Of a stretch of 64,000 bases of DNA, positions 58,323 to 64,000 are shown piece by piece. Positions within the stretch are counted from its first letter, which is position 1, and every line of letters starts with the position of its first letter. Source of the DNA: Neoaquamicrobium sediminum (GTDB lineage Bacteria; Pseudomonadota; Alphaproteobacteria; Rhizobiales; Rhizobiaceae). The stretch covers positions 496,001 to 560,000 of the forward strand of contig NZ_JABETK010000003.1 of the NCBI RefSeq assembly GCF_013240295.1, read 5' to 3'. The notes beneath the pieces are model-generated. The model saw nothing but the letters and a program-made list of their open reading frames with translations, did not search any database and was not told the DNA's origin. Position numbers and translations under genes: made by a program.

Positions 58323-58388
58323 CCCGTCGGGCGGGCGAGACCGGCAAAGTACGTTTTCTGAGGTCATCGATCAGGAATCCAAAAGGGA

Positions 58389-59072
58389 TCAGTAAGGCAA
58401 TGGCGCACCATGCCGGTCGAAGAAGCCGCCGCTGTGTTGAGGGCCAAGACGAGCAAAACCCGCCAGCAGATCCAGCGCTGCGTCGGCAGGAGCAAGGACA
58501 TTGAGCCTGTTCTTGGCGAATGGCGAAGACAGAGGAGTTGCCACTGTACCCGGGTGGACGGCAACGCAGATTGCCTCTGGATGGGTACGGCTGAGCTCGA
58601 TCGCGGCAGTGCGTACGAGCTGGTTCAATGCCGCTTTGGACGCGCGGTAGCTGTACCATCCGCCCAGCCGATTGTCCCCTATGCTGCCCACTTTCGCCGA
58701 AATCGTTGCGAACAGCGCACGGCCCTGGCGAGGCAGGAGCGGCAGGAAGTGCTTCATCAGCAACACTGGACCGATGCTATTTGTCGCGAAAAGCCGCGCC
58801 ATCGTCTCGGGCTCGATCGCCCGTATGGTTTTCTCGGGCACAGCGGTCCCATCTGCCAGGACCCCTGTTGCATCCACAATCAGCCTTGGCGTCCCCCGGC
58901 TTGCGACGGTGTAAGCGGCGGCTGAAATGGTCGCTTCATCGACAACATCTACATTAGGAATGGTACGGCGCGACAGGCCGATCACCTCATCGAACGTTCC
59001 TTGTGCTTCAAGCGCTTCGAGCAGTGCCCTGCCGATGCCGCCGGTCGAACCGACCACCACCGCGATATTCAC
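58389..59072 (-). CDS. Short-chain dehydrogenase/reductase (SDR), CsgA-like
   Basis: 227 residues. Cofactor motif VVGSTGGIGRALLEAL near the start, VDATGVL in the NAG position, active-site YSYRASKAALNQLVRTAAIE (YxxxK) with Ser in ATISAKVGSIGD, and HPGTVATPLS. A GTG at 59072 follows GGGAGGTCTC; the longer start at 59099 has none. NAD(P)-dependent oxidoreductase of unknown substrate. Stands between the kinase and the fasciclin gene, convergent with the former. Intact. Confidence 0.88.
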   Translation of the reverse strand: MNIAVVVGSTGGIGRALLEALEAQGTFDEVIGLSRRTIPNVDVVDEATISAAAYTVASRGTPRLIVDATGVLADGTAVPEKTIRAIEPETMARLFATNSIGPVLLMKHFLPLLPRQGRALFATISAKVGSIGDNRLGGWYSYRASKAALNQLVRTAAIELSRTHPEAICVAVHPGTVATPLSSPFAKNRLNVLAPADAALDLLAGFARLGPQHSGGFFDRHGAPLPY

Positions 59073-59158
59073 CGAGACCTCCCGTTTCGGTATGGGCAAG
59101 CCGCAGCCGGTTGCGATCGCGCGGCTGCGGCCCCGGGCTCAATGGCCCTGCGACGACA

Positions 59159-59629
59159 TCACATTGATGGCATGATGACAGCGTCGATGACGTGTATGAC
59201 ACCGTTATCGGCCTCAATATCGGCCTGGGTGATGTTTGCATCGTTCACTTTGGCGCCGCCCTCAAGCGTGAATGTAACGTTGCTTCCCTGGACCGTGGCT
59301 GCGGTCATTCCTTCGGTGAGGTCGGAAGATGCCACGCTGCCTGGTACGACGTGGTAAGTGAGGATCGACACGAGCTGGTCTCGGTTTTCTTCCTTGAGCA
59401 GATCGTCAACCGTGCCAGCGGGGAGGGCCGCAAATGCGTCGTCCGTCGGCGCAAAGACAGTGAATGGTCCATCGCCCTTCAGCGTCTCGACCAGGCCCGC
59501 AGCCTCGGCAGCTGCAAGCAAGGTGGTGAAGTTGCCGGCCTGGCTGGCGGTGTCGACAATGTCTGCGGCAAGTACGGACGTGGTCATCGCGACGGCAGCT
59601 GCGCCGGAAATCATCAATTTCTTCAGCAT
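59159..59629 (-). CDS. Exported fasciclin-domain protein
   Basis: 156 residues: signal peptide (LMISGAAAVAMTTSVLAAD) and one FAS1 domain with the H1 region GDGPFTVFAPTDDAFAALPA, GTVDDLL, the central YHVVPGSV motif, and the H2 region NGVIHVIDAVIMPSM. FAS1 proteins are secreted adhesion or surface proteins; single-domain bacterial forms are common and poorly understood. ATG at 59629 follows AGGAAAG. Intact. Confidence 0.93.
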   Translation of the reverse strand: MLKKLMISGAAAVAMTTSVLAADIVDTASQAGNFTTLLAAAEAAGLVETLKGDGPFTVFAPTDDAFAALPAGTVDDLLKEENRDQLVSILTYHVVPGSVASSDLTEGMTAATVQGSNVTFTLEGGAKVNDANITQADIEADNGVIHVIDAVIMPSM

Positions 59630-59818
59630 CTTTGCTTTCCTCTCATGTTCGCGGTTCGGGGAGAGACCAGGGGTCATCTCGCATCGACATACGAGGGGAG
59701 CCTTCACGCGGTTCACCGCGGCGAGGTCACAAAGAATTGTGGAGTGTCGAGCTTGGGGCCGGCAACGCTTTGCCGGTGTCAGTCGCGCAGGCAGGTTACG
59801 GGAGCGGTGGCTCTGTGA

Positions 59819-60745
59819 CTAGATTATATCGCCTGCAGCTATTCCAAGAGTTGAGGCGGCTTGGTGCGCGTGTGAGGCAAGCACCTCGAAGTGTCGTCTT
59901 CGTCCGCTGTTGTCTCGAAAATGGAGACCAACTTGGCGCGTCTCCATCCAACCTTCAATCGACAGCATCCGAACATCCTGCCCATTCTGGAGTTCGGCAC
60001 GGGCGTAGAGCTCCGGGAAGATGGAGCATCCCATACCTATTGATATCATTTGACGAATGGAATCGAGACTCGTGCCGGCATAATCCTCAATGACCGTTGC
60101 TCCCGAGGCCTCTGCCAAGTGCTGAACGTTTTCCAGCAACCGATTACCGCGTCCGAGTGCCAAAAGGCGTTCTTGGCGCAGTTCATCCAAGGCGACAACG
60201 TGACGGTGCGCGAGGCGGTGGTCGGCCGGCACCCCGAGATAGAGCCTCTCGTTCCCAATCGGGATGAATGTCAGCGACGGCTCACCGCATGAAGGACCGA
60301 GACCGCAGTCGAGCGTACCTTCTGCAACCGCAGTCTCGATCGCAGCCGGACGATCCTCGACTATGTAGATCTTCAGGTCCGGATACGTCTGGTGCAATGG
60401 GGGTAGAAACGTCGGTAGGAAGTAAGGCCCGAAAGTGGACGGCGTGCCCAGCCTTATCACGCCGCCAAGCGCTGCGGCGTCATCGGTGACTGCGTCCATC
60501 AGATCGTTCATGGCTGCGATGGTAACGCGCGCGCCGTGGAGAAATCGTTCCCCTGTGGGCGTGAGCAGAACGGCGGCCGGAGTACGCTCGAAGAGTTGGA
60601 TATCGAGGTTCTCTTCAACCAGGGCAATCTGGACCGAGAGCGTCGGCTGGGACACATGACAGCGCTTTGCGGCTTTCCCGAAATGACCGCACTCTGCCAG
60701 TGCGACGATATATTCGAGTTGGCGAAGCGTGGGACGATACGGCAT
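59819..60745 (-). CDS. LysR-family regulator, OxyR-like
   Basis: 308 residues. Helix-turn-helix in the first 60 residues (PTLRQLEYIVALAECGHFGK, AAKRCHVSQPTLSVQIALVE, LFERTPAAVLLTPTGERFL), then a substrate domain (IRLGTPSTFGPYFLPTFLPP). The sequence resembles OxyR, but the redox pair expected in the GHCL...C region is absent: the stretch reads LLALGRGNRLLENVQHLAEA. Two other cysteines lie in LDCGLGPSCGEPSL. An ATAG-N7-CTAT palindrome lies just upstream (60749-60767), so it probably regulates itself and the divergent DUF465 gene. Intact. Confidence 0.9.
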   Translation of the reverse strand: MPYRPTLRQLEYIVALAECGHFGKAAKRCHVSQPTLSVQIALVEENLDIQLFERTPAAVLLTPTGERFLHGARVTIAAMNDLMDAVTDDAAALGGVIRLGTPSTFGPYFLPTFLPPLHQTYPDLKIYIVEDRPAAIETAVAEGTLDCGLGPSCGEPSLTFIPIGNERLYLGVPADHRLAHRHVVALDELRQERLLALGRGNRLLENVQHLAEASGATVIEDYAGTSLDSIRQMISIGMGCSIFPELYARAELQNGQDVRMLSIEGWMETRQVGLHFRDNSGRRRHFEVLASHAHQAASTLGIAAGDII

Positions 60746-60748
60746 GAG

Positions 60749-60767
60749 CAATAGTTATGCGCTATTG
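60749..60767. promoter_or_regulatory. LysR/OxyR-type operator
   Basis: CAATAG-TTATGCG-CTATTG, a perfect 6-bp palindrome containing ATAG-N7-CTAT, the half-site pattern of OxyR. It sits four bases ahead of the lysR start and 78 bases ahead of the divergent gene at 60845. Confidence 0.65.
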
Positions 60768-60844
60768 TCGCCATTTCAACAATCAATTGGCGCAATCATC
60801 CGGTCGTGACCAGATCAGCCGGGTGGTTATCAAGGAGACACGAA

Positions 60845-61084
60845 ATGGACCCGATTCTGAATGCTCTGCGCAATCGTCGTGCTGTAATCCAGGCCCGCAT
60901 CGAGCGTGAACAGGCGCGTCCTGCACCGGACAGTCTGGCACTTCAGGGATTGAAAAAGCTCAAGCTCAGGTTCCGGGAGCAGATCGAGTATCTGGAGCGG
61001 CTCAACCGGGAAGGGCAGGCGACATCCATCCCCGTCATCCGCCGCAGATTCACTACGCCGACGGCTGCGCGATCACGGGCGTGA
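60845..61084 (+). CDS. DUF465/YdcH-like small protein
   Basis: 79 residues with a coiled-coil core: NRRAVIQARIEREQARPAPD, SLALQGLKKLKLRFREQIEY, LERLNREGQ. The LxxLKKxKLRLxxxI pattern is the DUF465 (YdcH) signature. ATG at 60845 follows AAGGAGAC. Divergent from the LysR gene and perhaps controlled by it. Function unknown. Confidence 0.8.
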   Translation: MDPILNALRNRRAVIQARIEREQARPAPDSLALQGLKKLKLRFREQIEYLERLNREGQATSIPVIRRRFTTPTAARSRA

Positions 61085-61474
61085 GGGTGCAGCCATGCAT
61101 CGTGCAAGGCGCGAGGATGGGGAGACGGTCCCATGTCGGCTACGGCGGAGCGCGCCAGGCACCGCATGGTCGCCGCTTGCTCTTGCCGCATACGCTGGCA
61201 GCGCAGGGATAGTCCCTTTGGATGGCCGGCATGGGCAGGGGTGGCGCATCAACCGCCTGGTTTGTCCAATTGGCCACTCCTCTTTTCGGGTCGCTCATTG
61301 CGAGCGTCTGGTCGACTGCAATCCAGCGCTGGCCAAGTGAAATCCGCCGCCGGTTCTGCATAACCGGCGGGGCTCGATTCAATCCCCTGGTCCGGGCCCC
61401 TCTGGCGAGAGCTGCCGGTCCTCTCGCGATGTCGGACATTTCAAACCTGGTGAGCGACCGGCGGGAGAGTTCAC
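61085..61474 (+). promoter_or_regulatory. Long leader or spacer ahead of terC with a strong hairpin
   Basis: 390 bases without a supported gene. A perfect 9-bp stem CCGCCGGTT / AACCGGCGG (61347-61370, loop CTGCAT) lies about 100 bases before the terC start. terC/alx genes are often controlled by manganese riboswitches, but I could not place the conserved core of that class here. Confidence 0.35.
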
Positions 61475-62458
61475 GTGGAAATTGCCCTCTTGTTCACCGA
61501 CTGGCTCGGCAAGCCGGTCTGGATGTGGCTCGGCTTCATTTCAATCGTCATCGCACTTCTGGTCTTCGACCTTGGTGTGCTTCACCGCGATAATCGTGAG
61601 ATCGAGGTTCGTGAAAGCCTGATCTTGTCATCGATGTATATCAGCCTAGGCCTCCTCTTCGGCGCCTGGGTATGGTGGCAGCTGGGCGCCGAGCCAGGTA
61701 TGAACTATCTCACCGGCTTCGTCGTTGAGAAGACGCTGGCACTCGACAATGTCTTCGTGATCGCTCTGGTCTTTTCCTTTTTCGCAGTACCGCGCAAATA
61801 TCAGCATCGCGTGCTGTTCTGGGGCATTCTCGGCGTCATCGTGTTGCGCGCGATCATGATCGGGCTTGGCGCGACCCTGGTCTCTCAGTTTTCCTGGGTT
61901 CTTTATATCTTCGCGGCGTTCCTGATAATAACCGGCATTAAGATGCTTTGGCTAGGCGACAAGGAGCCCGAGATCGGCAACAACCCCGTGATCCGAGTCG
62001 TACGCCGCCTCATAAATGTCACTGACGAACACCACGGTAAGAACTTCTTTGTGAAGAAGCGTGATCCGGTAACCGGGAAGCTGGCCTGGTTTGCAACGCC
62101 GCTGTTCATGGCGCTCGTCATGGTCGAGATTGCCGACGTTATCTTCGCAGTGGATTCGGTTCCGGCGATCTTTGCCATCACGACAGATCCGTTCATCGTC
62201 TACACGTCCAATATCTTTGCCATCCTTGGTTTGCGTGCGCTCTATTTCGCGCTTTCGGCGATGATCCAGCGGTTCCATTATCTGAAGCCGGCGTTGGCCG
62301 TGGTTCTAATCTTCATCGGCTCGAAGATCTTTGTGGCCGACATGCTCGCCCTGGAGAAATTCCCCGCGTCGGTCTCGCTCGGCGTGACGCTGGCGATTAT
62401 TACCGCTGGCATCTTCTACTCTTTGTGGCGCACGAGCCGGACGGGGGCCCCACAGTGA
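61475..62458 (+). CDS. TerC/Alx-family integral membrane metal exporter
   Basis: 327 residues with eight or nine hydrophobic helices. Family motifs: FISIVIALLVFDLGVLHRDN, TGFVVEKTLALDNVFVIALV (EKxLALDNVF), FFAVPRKYQHRVLFWGILG, ALVMVEIADVIFAVDSVPAI (VEIADVIFAVDS, the acidic metal-binding pair) and ALSAMIQRFHYLKPALAVVL. TerC proteins export manganese and are linked to tellurite and envelope stress resistance. GTG start at 61475 after GGGAGAG. Intact. Confidence 0.94.
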   Translation: MEIALLFTDWLGKPVWMWLGFISIVIALLVFDLGVLHRDNREIEVRESLILSSMYISLGLLFGAWVWWQLGAEPGMNYLTGFVVEKTLALDNVFVIALVFSFFAVPRKYQHRVLFWGILGVIVLRAIMIGLGATLVSQFSWVLYIFAAFLIITGIKMLWLGDKEPEIGNNPVIRVVRRLINVTDEHHGKNFFVKKRDPVTGKLAWFATPLFMALVMVEIADVIFAVDSVPAIFAITTDPFIVYTSNIFAILGLRALYFALSAMIQRFHYLKPALAVVLIFIGSKIFVADMLALEKFPASVSLGVTLAIITAGIFYSLWRTSRTGAPQ

Positions 62459-62831
62459 TGGCAACGCTGGTCGCGCCAATGGAATTTGCTCCTTCGAGCA
62501 GGTTGTGCTCGGCGCGCTCGCCCGGTCGGACCTGACGATCCCGAAGCCGGTGGCAGGGCGATGGCAGCCTATCTCATGGCAGCAACCAGTCTGAAGGGCG
62601 GGACAGCGGTCTCTGCGGGAGGTTTCAAAGTGATCTGGCGATCTCAGCAGTTTCGCGGCGGGCGTTCTCCGCTGTCTTGCCCCTGCCGGGCTTCTGGTCA
62701 TAGCGGTAGGGCCTCAAGCGACTACCGACGGACGGTCGTGCGACTCATCTGCCTCGCGTGGTCAAGGCATTCGCCAACCTCGCCCCTGGATGGGGTAAAC
62801 GCTGCGATGCCGGCAACTGAGCAAGGGGTGA
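62459..62831. other. Gene-free stretch
   Basis: About 370 bases between convergent genes. Open frames on both strands look like chance in GC-rich DNA; no start sites, repeats or T-run terminators were noticed. Confidence 0.4.
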
Positions 62832-63527
62832 TCAATCGAAGATGTCAGCGATGGCAGCCTTTTCGGCTTTCTCCCAGCGGCGCACGTCTTTGTTTACGGC
62901 TTCGATTTCTTTGTCGCTGAGATGGTGGGCGCCGTCTTTGTCGATGCGACACAGGCTGAAGGGTTCACCGACACTCGAAGAGGTCAAGTCGAGCGCCTGC
63001 AGGACACGCAGCACCGCCGCGCAACCAAAACGCAGGGACCGCTCGGTCAGATGGAAGTGGGACAGCAGCGAACCGGCCTGCTGAGCCATAGCCGCGCCAC
63101 TGCCAATTGCATGGAATCCAATATCAGCGTAGTGGCCGATCATGCCAGACGGCGTTATCTCGACAATCCACGGTTCACCGTCACGCCATCCGGCGGCCAT
63201 GACGTAAGCCGACGGCGTCCCGCCGCCTTCTTCGCCCGGCACGTCGGGAATGAAGGTGTTGTAGTGATGGCTCAAGATCGGAAGGACCTGTTCCTGCAAT
63301 GCCCGTCCAATGTCGGGTGCCTCCAGGATCGCAGCGCTGTTCTCGTTGAAGCAACGTTCAACGTCGTACAGAACAGATCGCGCGCCGCTGCCACCCCACG
63401 CCGCCAACTTGCCTAGCGGGTGAAGCTTCTCGGCGGGATATGTCATGCCTCGCCCCTTGTCGGTGATCTGGGAGTCCGAGCCGAGCACGACTCCATCTCG
63501 GCAAACGGTGGCAAGTACGACCGTCAT
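62832..63527 (-). CDS. Proteasome-like Ntn hydrolase (beta-type subunit homologue)
   Basis: 231 residues. After removal of Met1 the chain begins TVVLATVCRDGVVLGSDSQI, with the features of a proteasome beta subunit: Thr1 nucleophile, Asp17 in LGSDSQ and Lys33 in YPAEKLHPLG, at exactly the canonical numbers. GWRDGEPWIVEITPSGMIGH and AIGSGAAMAQQAGSLL (the GSG region) match the later sheet. No ATPase ring gene is nearby. It belongs with the bacterial proteasome-related proteins (BPH/Anbu-like group) rather than HslV; the precise subfamily needs a profile comparison. ATG at 63527 follows AAAGGATC. Intact. Confidence 0.8.
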   Translation of the reverse strand: MTVVLATVCRDGVVLGSDSQITDKGRGMTYPAEKLHPLGKLAAWGGSGARSVLYDVERCFNENSAAILEAPDIGRALQEQVLPILSHHYNTFIPDVPGEEGGGTPSAYVMAAGWRDGEPWIVEITPSGMIGHYADIGFHAIGSGAAMAQQAGSLLSHFHLTERSLRFGCAAVLRVLQALDLTSSSVGEPFSLCRIDKDGAHHLSDKEIEAVNKDVRRWEKAEKAAIADIFD

Positions 63528-63658
63528 ATTGGGATCCTTTCAAGTCTGGTGGCTGGATGTAACGTCGACCACCCATGCTCCACCATAAAGACAATGGATT
63601 GGGCTCAAGGCCTTCCTGTTTACAAATCGGCCCTGACGGCTCTTTGCCTCGCGACCCG

Positions 63659-64000
63659 TCAATGGAAAGAGGTTTGAGACGTGACACGGTTGGATAACGC
63701 ATAGAGATCGGCATCGGAGTCTTCCCGCCCGGCAAGTTTGTTCCTGACCACTTCCGCGGCTATACGGGCGTACGTAATGCCGTTGCCTCCATACCCCATC
63801 AGCGAGAACAGTCGTGGCCGCCGGTGGACCGGGCCAATCAGTGGCAAGCCGGTTGGCGTAGTGCCGAAGCTGCCAGCCCAAGCGAATTCAGGCATGGGGT
63901 CGATGCCGGGCAAGAGCTTGCTAAGCTTGTCGACGATCCGTTGCGTCTTCTTTGCTAACAGCTTGTCTCTAGTCTGTTCGTCCTGGAAATCTTCATCCTC
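63659..64000 (-). CDS. FAD-dependent oxidoreductase (DAO family), C-terminal part
   Basis: The frame runs to the window edge and ends at 63659. Visible: EDEDFQDEQTRDKLLAKKTQ, RIVDKLSKLLPGIDPMPEFA, WAGSFGTTPTGLPLIGPVHR, LFSLMGYGGNGITYARIAAE. The GLPxIGP and GYGGNGIT(Y/F) motifs are the C-terminal FAD-contact region of glycine-oxidase/DAO-type enzymes. The N-terminal FAD-binding half lies outside the window. Confidence 0.85.
   Translation of the reverse strand, partial: EDEDFQDEQTRDKLLAKKTQRIVDKLSKLLPGIDPMPEFAWAGSFGTTPTGLPLIGPVHRRPRLFSLMGYGGNGITYARIAAEVVRNKLAGREDSDADLYALSNRVTSQTSFH

Noticed and set aside
59819..60745. Naming the LysR regulator OxyR
   Set aside because: The redox-active cysteines that define OxyR are not at the expected place.
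61095..61363. Small rightward frames between the DUF465 gene and terC
   Set aside because: No ribosome sites and no recognisable sequence; codon use does not resemble the neighbouring genes.
61365..61395. A tRNA T-arm-like stretch (GGGGCTCGATTCAATCCCC)
   Set aside because: The loop is too long for a T arm and no acceptor stem, D arm or anticodon arm can be built around it.

Overview
The window looks like part of a secondary replicon (a plasmid or chromid) of an alphaproteobacterium, most likely of the order Hyphomicrobiales (Rhizobiales). The main evidence is a complete repABC partition/replication module with three parS palindromes and a candidate counter-transcribed RNA. Other rhizobial marks are three DUF982 genes, a DUF1403 gene, a Usg protein, a ROSE-like thermosensor ahead of an hsp20 gene and a CIRCE element ahead of groESL. 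GC content is high throughout.

Layout. 0.4-10.8 kb: a minus-strand copper/periplasmic thiol-redox cluster (multicopper oxidase, DUF411, two TlpA/DsbE-type thioredoxins, SCO, DsbA, CcdA, cytochrome c, a Met-rich protein and several small Cys/Met proteins). It ends in an epimerase-SPW-VKOR fusion cut off by an IS21-type element. 13.4-15.4 kb: a secreted protein, a cupredoxin-CusF fusion and a phospholipid methyltransferase. 15.7-18.5 kb: a truncated sensor kinase and a truncated UvrD-like helicase on either side of an IS3-family element. 18.6-24.1 kb: Abi-family protein, HNH/winged-helix protein, ScpB, DUF1403, tyrosine recombinase and VapBC. 24.6-28.8 kb: repC, ctRNA, repB, parS, repA. 28.8-33.2 kb: sparse DNA, a DUF982 gene and a large AceE-like transketolase. 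33.2-39.5 kb: two inverted copies of one IS3-family element around a 5'-truncated cytochrome oxidase subunit I/III gene; the right copy sits inside a broken CDF cation transporter gene. 39.6-49.9 kb: a heat-shock/protein-quality island (two hsp20 genes, htrA, groESL, usg, DUF982 genes and remnants of another groL-usg copy). 50.1-52.6 kb: a second, nearly identical IS21-type copy. 53.3-58.3 kb: a signalling module (CHASE4-like/GGDEF/EAL protein, KaiC-like ATPase, HWE histidine kinase). 58.4-64 kb: SDR, fasciclin protein, LysR regulator, DUF465 protein, TerC, a proteasome-like Ntn hydrolase and the end of an FAD oxidoreductase.

A property of the sequence itself affects all reading of it. More than twenty otherwise well-conserved genes are interrupted by exactly one missing base, nearly always in a short G/C (sometimes A/T) run; three others carry one extra base. 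Examples are groL, repA, repB, repC, htrA, ccdA, the multicopper oxidase and both istA copies. The pattern is what homopolymer miscalling would give. I therefore describe such genes as CDS with a frame break and reserve pseudogene for genes broken by insertion, truncation or nonsense change.

Taken together the window reads as a stress-fitness accessory region: copper and periplasmic disulfide handling, heat-shock proteostasis, c-di-GMP/KaiC signalling and metal-ion transport, carried on a repABC replicon and shaped by insertion sequences.
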